Shown here piece after piece: positions 53,201-62,524 of a stretch of DNA of 64,000 nucleotides (the stretch's first letter is position 1; the number at the start of each line of letters is the position of its first letter). Location of the stretch: NCBI GenBank assembly GCA_021234155.1, contig JAJEKV010000045.1:2559434-2623433 (forward strand), in the 5' to 3' direction. A model generated the notes under the pieces. That model was given only the letters and a program-made list of their open reading frames with translations, was not told the DNA's origin and ran no database searches. The position numbers and the translations under genes were made by a program. Origin of the DNA: Isoetes taiwanensis (lineage: Eukaryota; Streptophyta; Lycopodiopsida; Isoetales; Isoetaceae).

Positions 53201-54840
53201 GATCTGATTTGATCTGCCTTAACTTTGCTATCTAGGAGTTGGCACCCCTCTCAAACTTCGGTGATTGCAATTTATGAAGCAAAAGGTCCTGCATTATTTT
53301 ACCAAGCTGATTTGGGTCCAGATCTGATTTGATCTGGCTTAACTTCGCTATCTAGAAGTTGGCACCCTCTCTCAAACTCGGCGGTGCAATTTATGAAGCA
53401 AAAGGTCCTTTTCTTTTCTTGTGGTACTTTGTGTTGAAAAAATAAGATGATTTATCAACTTTGCATTAGGTTTTAACCTAATGTGCAGCTCACAGCACAA
53501 TAATCAATGCAATTGATGGTTGTGGTGGCTTGGGCATTGGATATGGCGGATCAGAAATTGTCACAATGAACCAATAAGTTCTATGGCTATATTGGCAACC
53601 AAAATACTACACACATTAAGTATACTCTTCATGTGCAATCACATGGAATCCCCATCGAAGGTGGGCAATTTTCTAGTTTGGATATGATCAGGGCCTGAAA
53701 TAGGATAACGTCCTCCTACCACACATTACGATCCCCCAAGACTCATAAAAGCATGATGATGTGGGCAATAGCTCAAGTCGGGCTCAAAAGACTGCGTAAC
53801 ATTATGGATCAAAAAATATTATAAAGATGGCAATTTCCACAGAATTCTCCATAACTAGTCTTGTGTATATTGTCAGGTCACATGTGGATTTAATTTAAGC
53901 CACTTCACCCTCGGGCCATAGAGGGCAACCCTCCGTGCGCAACACCTTGTTTTGGGTTGCCCCTAGGGGGGGCAAACCCTTGTTTATGTGGGTTTCTGGG
54001 ATATCCTAGGTATATGCTAGAATATACCTAGGATATGCTAGTGACTGCTAAAAACCTGTTATTCTCTGTAAACTGGCGGTCACCTGCGTTCTTGATCGCG
54101 GGTGTTTCAACCCGGTAACTGGCAAGGCAGCTTTTATACTTGGATATGGAGAAGTCGTCCAGATGAACAAGTGTTTAAAGCCCCTCTTAGATTTGATGGA
54201 GTCACTGCATTTTTTTTTTTGGAAACCGGAGTGTTGTCAATTCGTCTCAAGGTAATTAATCACAAATCATTTACTCTTATTTTGAAATTTTTTTGGTTCT
54301 AGCTTTCTGTTCAAACTGGTCGATATTTGTTTCATTCCGAGTGTGATGCTTTGTTGCAGGTCTGGAAGGACAAGCAGAAACAAATGGGGGCCAAAGTTGA
54401 GAGCCACCTTTCAAAAAGACCCACTCATGTTTTTGCCAGAGATATAGAGAGCTTATTGGATCGTATTGGTCAATGTAGGATGAAGAAACTTGCAGATTTA
54501 AAAACGGTATATTACTGCTTTCTTTTTATTAGATACTAAAGTTAATCATTTTGGATAATCTAATCCGGCTATGTTAGTTATTCTTGAGGTACAAATGGAT
54601 TGAGGATTCCCTAAAATTAGCATCTTGCCTACATACAGAACCTTATCTTCTCTAGCTTGGGAAGCCAGACTACAACTCAGCATCTTCGTGGGAACTCAGT
54701 GATCCAAGGGTTTCTGATGGGGAACATAAGGCTGAAACTAGTCCGTTAGGTTCTACCAAGAGAAAAAGTCCTAGGCACCAACCCATGGGAGACCGCTTGA
54801 GTAGATCTGGATGTCGCGTTCTTGAGACACCAGCGTAAAT
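50270..54840 (+). CDS. Unidentified multi-exon plus-strand gene (or fragments of two)
   Basis: Exon-like segments are bounded by plant-type splice sites. 50300-50545 encodes ASVFYSTAEAFKDPPESWKS, GSGYAVKHLLTYLRHKQICA and GGICIIRAMGLIDNWNLQ and ends before GTACG. 50622-50688 follows TTCTGCAG and encodes TTIDPWQLRVPLILDHVIAI. 50935-51020 encodes KRKFIRKIKLENKNSLGKAI. 51190-51410 encodes SPKDVTATLLEVDAEVASIT. 51880-52010 encodes a helix, LLLVEKLREKQLALIRDLDF. 54110-54250 encodes RSRPDEQVFKAPLRFDGVTA. 54359-54507 encodes KQKQMGAKVESHLSKRPTHV. 54655-54837 is a basic C-terminal exon with GSTKRKSPRHQPMGDRLSR and a stop. No family is recognised. The basic KRKSPR end suggests a nuclear protein. Repeats at 52.8-54.1 kb interrupt it. 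Confidence 0.45.
52895..53045 (+). repeat. 66-bp tandem repeat, about 2.3 copies
   Basis: The unit contains CAACACTTGGCCAAAC, ATATTACAACCATAATATGC and AAGTTTTCTAC.CAATGTAT. It contains the small palindrome CATAATATG. Confidence 0.75.
53163..53410 (+). repeat. Tandem duplication of about 120 bp
   Basis: Two copies of a block starting GCATTATTTTACCAAGCTGA and ending GAAGCAAAAGGTCCT are over 90 percent alike by eye. Confidence 0.75.
53888..54110 (+). repeat. D1 (minus) joined to D2 (plus), copy 3
   Basis: A minus-oriented D1 end (GGCAACCCTCCGTGCGCAAC, CACCTTGTTTTG) runs directly into D2 (TTGGGTTGCCCCTAGGGGGG). D2 carries the hairpin ATATCCTAGGTATAT and ATATACCTAGGATAT. D1 and D2 may therefore be neighbouring parts of one transposon. 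In the copy at 47.4 kb only D2 is visible. Confidence 0.6.
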
Positions 54841-54871
54841 GGGTAGAAGCGACTACTCATAAATGTCTAGA

Positions 54872-54960
54872 CGATTTTGGCCCAGTTGGTTAAGGGCATG
54901 TCGGTTAGGAATCGTTACATTTGGTATCAGAGTAGGGCTCGAGTTCAAGTCTCCATAATG
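54872..54960 (+). repeat. tRNA-like (SINE-like) promoter boxes or retroelement primer site
   Basis: TGGCCCAGTTGG (54878-54889) matches the RNA polymerase III A box consensus exactly. AGTTCAAGTCTCC (54942-54954) resembles the B box at a suitable distance. No acceptor stem pairs, so it is not a working tRNA gene. The interval also contains TTGGTATCAGAG (54921-54932), like a Met-tRNA primer site, preceded by GTTACA. The alternative is therefore the LTR end of a degraded retrotransposon. GATGCTCGAGGACGAGCAT follows at 55043, a small inverted repeat. Confidence 0.4.
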
Positions 54961-54989
54961 GCAAGTATGACCCAGAATACCATTGGACG

Positions 54990-55328
54990 GTAGGTCATGA
55001 CTTGGTCTTGGACACCATGGGATGGTGTGGTCTATGGTTTGTGATGCTCGAGGACGAGCATAGTTCTAGTCAGAAGCACAATTTCATTATAATGGGAAAA
55101 TTTTTAGTAAACTGGAATTTTTTCATTATAGGGGTCGTATAGACCTTATGCAGGGGTTGTATACACGTGTACAGTACCCTGTATCATAGATGCGTGCAGT
55201 ATACGTGTATCATACATACATGAATATTATTAGAGAACATAATAACACGATATCATATACCAACTTCCAAACACAATAGAGACCGAAGTATGAACTATGT
55301 ATGTCCCTAGTAACCTTCCCCCAGGTTC
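54990..55328. other. Non-coding spacer
   Basis: No gene is seen. GTATACACGTGTAC (55147-55160) is an imperfect palindrome and similar TATACGTGTATCATAC follows. Confidence 0.4.
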
Positions 55329-55937
55329 CTAACCCCTTCCCCTTCCCCTTTCCCTTCCCCTGCGAGGTCTAACCCACGCATCTGGGTTAGGAAACCAGAG
55401 CTCACGCATATCCCAGCCTGATTCTTCCCACCATATGGGGTACCTAGTCATTGAAAAAAATAATTCCACAGGATGATACTCACGGAAGAAGAGCGGACCC
55501 AACTCCACAAAACCGTTGTACTCGTTGTAGTATGCCCTAATAAGGCCATACATCTGTCCCTTAGAAATTTCATGAATGAACTCTGATATGTATTGATCCA
55601 GAGAGTGTGCTAAATATCCAGCACGAAGAAGAGGCCTCAACTGCTGTAGCATCTCGTCCAGATAAGGAGGGGGTTCAAGAATTCCCCTCATTGCAAGTCT
55701 CCTATAGCATTCAGATGGATTAATTTCCATCAGTGGCTCATGACCACAATCAAATCGCTCTAGAATGAAGTTGATCAACTCCATTGCAAGCTCCTTGGTG
55801 GGACTGTGACGCAACCTCCACTCCAAGAAATGGTCAAATAGCTCATCTTGCCCAAGCCACACAGAATGCCTGGGGCATGCTTGCAGGCCTTCTGGAGTAG
55901 CCCAGGGAGGATTGGGTCCAATCATTTGCAAAAGCAA
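55329..55937 (-). CDS. Unidentified 202-residue protein with RG-rich tail
   Basis: An intact minus-strand frame. Residues 1-50 include NPPWATPEGLQACPRHSVWL and FDHFLEWRLRHSPTKELA. The middle is acidic and helical (MELINFILERFDCGHEPLME, PPPYLDEMLQQLRPLLRAG). Later come YGLIRAYYNEYNGFVELGPL and YPIWWEESGWDMRELWFPNP, and the C-terminus is RPRRGRERGRGRG. RG tails usually bind RNA or DNA. It lies downstream of the GHTHxDID transposon protein on the same strand and could be its accessory protein. The true start may be further upstream, and the 5' side is a GATCAAG-rich tandem repeat. Confidence 0.5.
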   Translation of the reverse strand: MLLQMIGPNPPWATPEGLQACPRHSVWLGQDELFDHFLEWRLRHSPTKELAMELINFILERFDCGHEPLMEINPSECYRRLAMRGILEPPPYLDEMLQQLRPLLRAGYLAHSLDQYISEFIHEISKGQMYGLIRAYYNEYNGFVELGPLFFREYHPVELFFSMTRYPIWWEESGWDMRELWFPNPDAWVRPRRGRERGRGRG

Positions 55938-55944
55938 TCAAGGA

Positions 55945-56215
55945 TCACCGACGGAGCAAGGAACACGGAGCAGAGCAAGTAGCAAGTTCAAGAGCAAGGA
56001 ACAAGATCAAGTAGCAAGGAGCACGGGAATGAAGTAGCAAGGAACAAGGATCAAGATCAAGTAGCAAGAAGCAATGAACAAGGAAGATCAAGTAGCAAGA
56101 AGATCAAGGAACAAGGAAGATCAAGTAGCAAGAAGATCAAGGAACAAGGAAGATGAAGGAGCAAGAAGCAAGGATCAAGATCAAGTATCAAGGTGAAAAG
56201 TGAGAAGTGAAAGCA
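55945..56215 (+). repeat. AAGGAACAAGATCAAGTAGC tandem repeat
   Basis: Imperfect copies of CAAGGAACAAGGAAGATCAA and GTAGCAAGAAGAT follow one another, purine-rich on the plus strand. Confidence 0.75.
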
Positions 56216-56224
56216 AGGTAAAAG

Positions 56225-56340
56225 AATTTATTCAATGAATCCAATAATGTTGAAGTATAATACCAATAATGCTAACGATAATACCAATAATGCTCACGCG
56301 ATAATACCAATAATGTCAAGTATTATACCAATAATTCTAC
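56225..56340 (+). repeat. ATAATACCAATAATG tandem repeat
   Basis: Five copies of ATAATACCAATAATG or close variants occur every 20-25 bases, just upstream of the TATA box at 56346. Related AATAATGTGTGCATC words recur at 56650-56720. Confidence 0.7.
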
Positions 56341-56345
56341 AACGA

Positions 56346-56631
56346 CTATAAAAGCGCTCCATTCGGTGGTAGAAGTCATTCATCTCCCATGGCTTACAAT
56401 ATTTATGAAGATGGGTTTGAGACCATTCTTTGCTCCATGAGCTACAATGATATTGTTGTTCGATTGCATACATAAAGGTGTTAAGTCGGATCCCTACTTG
56501 CAATCCAAAGTCGATGGTCCCGAGTGTCATTGCCATGGCCTTACTCGTGTTGTGATCCATCTTCTTTGGCTTCCTGAGCGCCGTGCCTATGAGCTGAATG
56601 CGATCACGTTAGCAGGGATTGAAGATGAGTG
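56346..56631 (+). pseudogene. Small TATA-driven ORF, one frameshift
   Basis: CTATAAAAG at 56346-56354 is followed about 36 bases later by CCCATGG (ATG at 56390). The frame reads MAYNIYEDGFETILCSMSYN then DIVVRLH, where a frameshift near 56470 occurs. The other frame continues KGVKSDPYLQSKVDGPECHC, then RVVIHLLWLPERRAYELNA and ends GIEDE at 56631. The product would be about 80 residues with a CxCH cluster. I do not recognise it. Promoter spacing and coding character suggest a real small gene now broken. It lies on the opposite strand to the flanking transposon proteins. Confidence 0.4.
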
Positions 56632-56848
56632 AATCATTGACTCTATAATACCATCAATAATATGTGCATCTAAATTATATGTATGCCATCAATAATGTGT
56701 GCATCAGATGTAATGATGTGTATTAAACACCTATTATAAAAGATGTAAGGATGTTAGTATAAGCATAATGAAAGCTAATTGATGTATCGACACCGTATTA
56801 ATTGTCCAAAATGCTTAAGTATTATAGCAAAAGAAATTATATACATGA

Positions 56849-57298
56849 TTATCGAGAACATGACTGAGATTGAGAGCTTTTAGCTAATGCTATGTCCCCC
56901 CACATGTCAACAATGTATTTTGGAATCAAGCGGTCTTCGGTCTTTTTGCCATTTGCATCCCATGCATAATGTATGGCATCTAACTTCTCATACCTTGATG
57001 GATCTGATGGATTGGGTCGCCAACGTTTAGTTAAGCAACCTGTATAGTCACGACCAACATGCATCCACCATGATACATAAATGTGACCATAATTGGTAGA
57101 CTCTGGATCTAGGATGGCATCTTCTTCTGTAAAGCCCAACCACGTTGGAGTTTCATCGTCTCTAGGTCGGACTAAAACGAACATACCTTTCGTAACATGT
57201 GCATGAGGATCGAACTCATCCATAGGTAACACTGGACGCCCATCTGTTGGCCCACAATACGTAGGCAAAGGTCTTACAAGCGCTTCATCGACCCTCAC
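56849..57298 (-). CDS. C-terminal module of a GHTHxDID-type transposon protein
   Basis: A minus-strand frame of 149 residues. It contains HVTKGMFVLVRPRDDETPTW, then GFTEEDAILDPESTNYGHIY, then VSWWMHVGRDYTGCL. The pattern K.GMFVLVR.DD..TWLG..E......YG.IYVSWW resembles the small beta-barrel end seen in plant and algal proteins carrying the GHTHxDID motif. It follows the 57483-57926 frame on the same strand after about 185 bases with a stop, so it is probably the end of the same gene. Confidence 0.5.
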   Translation of the reverse strand: MRVDEALVRPLPTYCGPTDGRPVLPMDEFDPHAHVTKGMFVLVRPRDDETPTWLGFTEEDAILDPESTNYGHIYVSWWMHVGRDYTGCLTKRWRPNPSDPSRYEKLDAIHYAWDANGKKTEDRLIPKYIVDMWGDIALAKSSQSQSCSR

Positions 57299-57482
57299 GG
57301 AGTAAATGCATTTTGTAGAGGTTCTTGCCTTGTAATGCTATAACCAAAAGTTATCATTTTGAGGTCGTCCCCGAGATACATCTTCCAAACACAAAAGAAT
57401 TCGTTCCAAGTAATCCATAGTTGCTTTGTCCGTCGTGCAAATACACTATCTTCTTGATTTTTGCAGAAGGAATTCCATAATG

Positions 57483-58860
57483 CTATGTTTTTTGCCGATG
57501 CCGTCCCCCGCCGTGGAGATCTTTCAATGTCTTCCTTGGAGGGATATTTTTAGGCACCCCTGTTGGTAACGTTGGCTCACCATTTTCATCCTCCTTCCAC
57601 ATTCTTATTCCTTTTCCGAATCCACTCTTTATGGGTTGGCGCATCTTATATTGCATAATGGGCCATTTCCCATCCATTTTAAATCGGAATAGCAATGGGT
57701 CGGTATGGCTGTTGTTAGGCGTTGGCCTTTTCGGGGATATATCCCTTGACAAAGCCTTTCCAAACTGGAACTTCATCCACAAAATATGGAACAGAGACTT
57801 TTGCATTGCACTTGCTAAACAAGTAAAGCAACTTCGAGGCAAAGCTAGAGCATCCGATGAACTCATTAACGTCGAAAAGTTCCCAAACAATGCATCAATA
57901 TCGTCATGAGTATGCCCAACCATCATGAAGCCAACACGAATCTCATCAATACCTTAAGCCATGTCAAATAAGGGAGGTAGGGAGAACACATATCTATTTT
58001 TATTTTGACCCGATGCATTATCCAACTGTAAGTAGAGATTTCGAGGAAGAGGATTGAAGCCTTCTAAGTTGGCACTAGAAGATGAAGGCATCTTCTCTTG
58101 TGTCTCAAGGCTAGCGATGTCTTTAGGGTTCTAGTATCTTTTAGGGCTTGCATCAATTTGCAACTGTAGTTCTCGCCTCCACACGATCACCACACTTGTC
58201 TTCTTCCGCAACTCAAGATAGTGTAGGATCCTAGAAAGTGATCCAACATGAAAGTTTGAGTCATCCTTCCAAAGATCAAGAGAGAAATGGCCATAAGCCG
58301 TCCACCATGACCATGTGTCAATGCTCCCGCTGTCGCTCTTCAAGCGATCTCCTCTCCAAACAGGACTTTGCGAGATGGTGACTTCTTGGTGTGAGTGTTT
58401 TGACCTGATCCATCTTATCATGTATTATGCAAAGGTGACTTTCGGGCTAACGATGTGATAATGCACGCCAATGCCAATATTGACTCCTACAGAACGTTGT
58501 TCCAACATATGTGCCCGCCCGTTGAATTGAAAGGTTGCCTCTCCCTTGTATCTTTTGTTCTTTCCAATTTCGCTTGATGACTACACATATGTTACACTTG
58601 AGAATGTTTGTATTTTTTGGGTTACCGACGCCCGAAACTCTTTCTTCCAAATATTGTAAAAGAGGGCAAGGTTACACTCTTTCCCGTCAATTCTTCCACC
58701 ACGGCACCCACTTCCTTATGTATGCTCTTCTTATTAAGGATGGAAGGAAGTTTTTGAACATTCTCCCTTATATCATCCTTTCCTTTTTTGTTTCTATGTG
58801 GAATGCTCTCTGCATTCTCACTAATGAAGGTATCAAGCACACCTTCTCAGAAGCTAGTGT
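57483..58860 (-). pseudogene. Transposase-like protein with LQLDNASGQNKNRY and GHTHDDID motifs
   Basis: Right to left and in shifting frames: an N-terminal region (58622-58840), YNIWKKEF, a KCNICVVIKRNWK zinc-type motif (58560-58600), MDQVKT (about 58405), MVDGLWPFLS (58270-58310, in frame overlap), PRNLYLQLDNASGQNKNRYV (about 57990-58050), and VGFMMVGHTHDDIDALFGNF (57880-57940). LQLDN..gqNKNRYVF followed by GHTH.DID is the hallmark of a family of plant, algal and animal transposon-encoded proteins. The acidic residues could form a metal-binding nuclease site, but that is inference. Stops near 57955 and 58130 break it. Confidence 0.6.
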
Positions 58861-59585
58861 CACAGATCTAGGCTTCTTAGAGCCTCAGATACCATGCTCG
58901 CCCGTTTTCCACCTAACTCGAACCTCTTCCTCCAACTATAAAACGTAGACCGAAAGCAACTCCTAAAGCCACGCAGGCCATGCGAAGTGTGAAAGACTCC
59001 ACCTGAGAGACCACTACTTTTGGCCTCCGACCGCCATGTATAAGTTACACTCAACACATCAAAACAAGCGTAAAATCGCTTTTGATTGAGAATAAAAATT
59101 TTTTCTTAAGGCACATACTTGCTCTCGGCTCAGCTTTTTGACACATTCGCCCTTGCAAAGATGTTGATTTTAGAGCACTCTTGATTGACTTGGAAGCACA
59201 TCCTCTCCTCCTTGCTATCCCCCTTTGGTTCCCTCCCCGACCCTCTTCACATATGTATATTTCCTTTTCCTCTTGAATTGCTTCTCAACATCAGCCTTCC
59301 AAGCACTCCAACTTCTAAGTCATCCCTCGCTCGAGAGCAGCTCGAGCTTGTAAATGTTGTGAAACCGTCTCCTACCATCATGAAGCAAAACATCATGGGT
59401 CTCCTGTGTTACTAGATCAAGTTAGCTATAGGCCTCTCAAAGACAAGCATGACATGACCCGATATTTTGGTTTCCCGTTGGATCTATTATGTAACCCACC
59501 TAAAGCCCGACCTTTGATACACCCAAGAACTCATCGTCTATAGCATCCTGAGGATCACTAAAGACTATAATTCGCCTCCGAATAT
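58861..59585. other. Probable N-terminal remnant of the transposon gene, then spacer
   Basis: On the minus strand, STFYSWRKRFELGGKRASMV (58885-58945) looks like coding sequence upstream of the GHTHxDID protein. The remaining bases to 59585 show no recognised feature. Confidence 0.3.
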
Positions 59586-60119
59586 TTAGATCCAATGCAG
59601 GAGTGAAGAATGTAGCATGGCAAACCTAGTAGATCTGTTCTGGAGTAGTAGACTGGTCTCATCTTCGTGCTTAGACAACTCGAGACCAAGACGGCAGCCT
59701 AGATTCTCATGCCCTCCAATCTCCTCTACTATCTCGTCTTCTTCATTTGTTGTTGTGTTGCTTGGTTCACCATAGTGAGCAGTGAAACTGATGTCCGGCG
59801 GGCTACTGACAGATGGTGGACTACTAGATGAATCCTCTTCTGAAGAGGGCAAATTGAGGGATCTCGAAGATGTATCTTCACTTGAGGGGCACTCAACATG
59901 TTTTACATCCCTCTTAGGCCACTGAATGAATGTGTCTACTGCTTCACCAATGTTATCTGCCCCTCCGCAGGGGACTGGAAGCTTGGTCGATGGGATCACG
60001 GACTCCGTGACCTCAATTGCTACATTTAAAGGATCTATTTCCCCGGGCAACAATTGTCCTTCCGACGAATAGGTTGAACAGGGGAAAATTGAACCTGTTT
60101 CAATCAAGCAAGGCGACAC
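59586..60119 (-). CDS. Serine-rich acidic protein end with a WPK motif, transposon-type
   Basis: A minus-strand frame of 177 residues without stops. It includes PLNVAIEVTESVIPSTKLPV, then GEAVDTFIQWPKRDVKHV. This resembles the P....G.a...I.WP+..+ ending found in plant transposon-encoded proteins next to En/Spm-type transposases. The rest is serine and acid-rich (SSEDTSSRSLNLPSSEEDSS, NTTTNEEDEIVEEIGGH). It is likely a fragment of a transposon protein on the same strand as the GHTHxDID gene. A host intrinsically disordered protein is an alternative. Confidence 0.4.
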   Translation of the reverse strand: MSPCLIETGSIFPCSTYSSEGQLLPGEIDPLNVAIEVTESVIPSTKLPVPCGGADNIGEAVDTFIQWPKRDVKHVECPSSEDTSSRSLNLPSSEEDSSSSPPSVSSPPDISFTAHYGEPSNTTTNEEDEIVEEIGGHENLGCRLGLELSKHEDETSLLLQNRSTRFAMLHSSLLHWI

Positions 60120-60170
60120 TTTTTAGAACATATGAATTAGACGAAAAATAAGCAATAAACAAGCAAAAGT

Positions 60171-60520
60171 GGCGCCATTTAGTACAAAAGACAAAAGTTT
60201 GGTCTAAATTTGGAGCTAAATGGCGCCATAGCGCCATTTGGTCGAAACGGTGAACACTTGGATCGAATGGCGCCATGGCGCCATTCGATCCAAATGCACA
60301 TATATGGCAGTCATAGGTATGAATTTGGAACAAATGGCGCCATAGCGCCATTCGATCCAAGAACCATTTCGACCAAATGGCGCCATGGCTCCATTTGGCT
60401 CCAAATTTACACCATTTCAACCGTGCACCATTTTCAACCGAATGGCGCTATGGCGCCATTTAGACCAATACACCATTTTAAGGTGTATTTGGAATTGAAT
60501 GGCGCCCTGGCGCCATTTGA
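60171..60520. repeat. Cluster of GGCGCC double palindromes, 7 sites
   Basis: Sites at 60171 (half), 60218-60240, 60265-60285, 60331-60353, 60374-60397, 60439-60462 and 60496-60520 all have the form AATGGCGCC, A, T or other, GGCGCCATT. They are 43-66 bases apart. The flanking base pairs vary but often pair: CAAATGG with CCATTTG, CGAATGG with CCATTCG. Short ORFs reading NGAMAPF on both strands are by-products of the symmetry. Confidence 0.88.
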
Positions 60521-61730
60521 TCCAAGTGGGTGCCATGAGGCGATTTGCCTTAGCTCCATCACAAAATCTACACGAGGTGCCTATGCTATGCATTCTTGCT
60601 CCCATTGCTGTATATGTGTCAATAAGAGCAGGCATGCATAACATGGGCACCGCATGCCAACTTTGCAAGTGAAACCAAGGTTCTGTGTCCTAGCAGTATG
60701 AATGTCAGTATTTGAACACGCTATACACCTACCAGAATATAATTCCTACAGGAAAGTGGACTTACTTGATATTAGATAGATCCATGGTGGTATGTACTGG
60801 AGCAGTAGATGGAACAGGAAAAAGAAGCTAATCCCAGCAGATGAATTCGCAGAGAACTCGAAAGGCTGAAGAAGAAAGCCAAGAATCACCGGGATTTTTG
60901 TGAGTTTAAGAAGAAAGTTACCGACAAAGACGATGCGCCTTTGCAAAGTTTTCGGCCTAAGCGCTCGAGAAAAGAAGCGCCTTATGGCGAAGCGACAACC
61001 AAACGAAACCCATGGATTCAAAGCCACCAACCGCGGCACTAAAAACGCTCACAGCCGTCGTGGCATGGTCAGCCTTTAAGAGGGAGAACGGCGACAAAGA
61101 GGGAGCTTTAAATGCAAAGTACAATTTTAAAAGTGGACCATTGGAATTTGTACGTGGTGGACCAAATTTCAATTTCTGGAATTTTGAATTTTGGTGGCAA
61201 TTTTTCAAATTATATGGATTTTTGAATTTTATGTTCAAATTTGGGCTGCGGGCTGTGAGGGCGGGAAATATTCAAATTTCAAAATTCAAAATTGGGCGGC
61301 ATACCGGACCGCCACGAACATGGGCGCTGACCACCGCGTGGCGGCGCATGGGCGGTTACGCATGGGCATGGGCGATGACAGCCACGGGCCCCTAGTTGGT
61401 TGGCCGCGTGGTACATCGGGCAACCACCGCCAAAGTTATCTTGCCCTCGAGGACCTCATTCGTGCTTTAGTTTCACGATTCCGGCTCTCGGCGCCCCGAC
61501 CTTAGGCGCGGCCTAAGCTTCAAATATCGAAGCCCCTCTTTATTTCGGGCCTCTGGTTTAAGTGTTTTTTGGCGGCCGTTTCCACATTCGCGCCTCACTC
61601 CATCAAGCTACACACCAGTTTCCGGGTCAATGGAATTCGACAATTCTGGAGCTCCTCAGAATGTGGAGACAGCGGATAGCGCACCGCAAGGCACAGGTAT
61701 GTCATCTACTTGCAGTGTTTCCTTTGGCCG
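60521..61730. other. Mostly non-coding; possible exon near 60850-61020
   Basis: A plus frame reads KKKVTDKDDAPLQSFRPKRS and continues basic (GEATTKRNPW) to about 61045, possibly an exon of an unknown basic protein. 61120-61300 is rich in AATTTTGAATTTC words and may be part of a MITE. 61300-61420 is GC-rich with GGGCGC repeats. Confidence 0.3.
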
Positions 61731-61983
61731 AAATGGCGCCACCGCGCCATTTAGATGCTTGTAGCTGAATTTAGGGCCTGTAGTTGACAAATGGCGCCAT
61801 GGCGCCATTTGATGTGCATATTAGGGGCTTGTTGTTGGCAAATGGCGCCATCGCGCCATTTGATGTCTATTGTCTTACATTAGGGTCTTGTTATTGGCAA
61901 ATGGCGCCATCGCGCTATTTGATGTCTGTTGTCTTACATTAGGGTCTTGTTGTTGGCAAATGGCGCCATCGCGCCATTTGATG
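61731..61983 (+). repeat. 52-59 bp minisatellite built on the GGCGCC palindrome, 5 units
   Basis: Palindromes at 61731, 61788, 61840, 61899 and 61958 sit in units with GATGTCTATTGTCTTACATT and AGGGTCTTGTTGTTGGCA. The last three units are regular at 59 bases. The centre differs (CATGG, CATCG or CACCG) while the arms stay. Confidence 0.85.
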
Positions 61984-62050
61984 TCTATTAGCCTACATTA
62001 GGGTAATTTGGTAGATTGGTATATTGCTTTTGTTTGAATCTCCTTGTCAC

Positions 62051-62140
62051 GGGTGCCTCGACCCAGTCAGAGCCGCTCTCCTTCGAACCATCTTCCTCGA
62101 ATTTTGCGAAGGGGAGGGGAGGGCTCGGGTCGAGGCACCT
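62051..62140. repeat. Hairpin with 13-base perfect arms
   Basis: GGTGCCTCGACCC (62052-62064) and GGGTCGAGGCACC (62127-62139) flank an inner pair CCTTCGAA and TTTGCGAAGG. A degenerate copy of the inner part occurs near 62385-62430. Confidence 0.7.
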
Positions 62141-62215
62141 CGCGACCAAACATGGGGAGTCAGATTCCATGCTTCCATAGGTTGATGCAATCAACTCGAT
62201 CCCTAGTCATCTGGT

Positions 62216-62524
62216 CCATTTGCATCCGAGTTCAGTGCATAAGCACAGAAGCATCCAAGTATGTGTCAGCAATAAGAACCAACCTACTAACCAAATGGCG
62301 CCATCGCACCATTTGCTTGGTAGCTTGCTTCTTTCTCATTGTGTTGAGTTCTATGGTGCACTCCCCTATGGAAGTGAGGTGCTTTCCACCCGCCGGCCAC
62401 TCTCCTTCAACCATCTTCGAATGCGGCGGGGGGCTCTGGATCGGTGGAGGCCTCGGGCCCAAACGCAGGGAAACGCATACGAACTGCTTCCATGTGCTTA
62501 TGCACTGAACTCAGATGCAAATGG
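62216..62524. repeat. 31-bp inverted repeat pair with GGYGCC palindromes
   Basis: CCATTTGCATCCGAGTTCAG plus TGCATAAGCAC (62216-62246) is matched in inverse at 62494-62524 with one mismatch. Palindrome sites occur beside each arm: 62292-62315 (CAAATGGCGCCATCG, decayed) and 62519-62542 (ATGGTGCCATGGCACCAT, both arms changed in step). Confidence 0.7.

Noticed and set aside
60216-60641. ORFs on both strands with repeated NGAMAPF
   Set aside because: They are direct translations of the palindromic GGCGCC repeats. The symmetry produces the same peptide on both strands.
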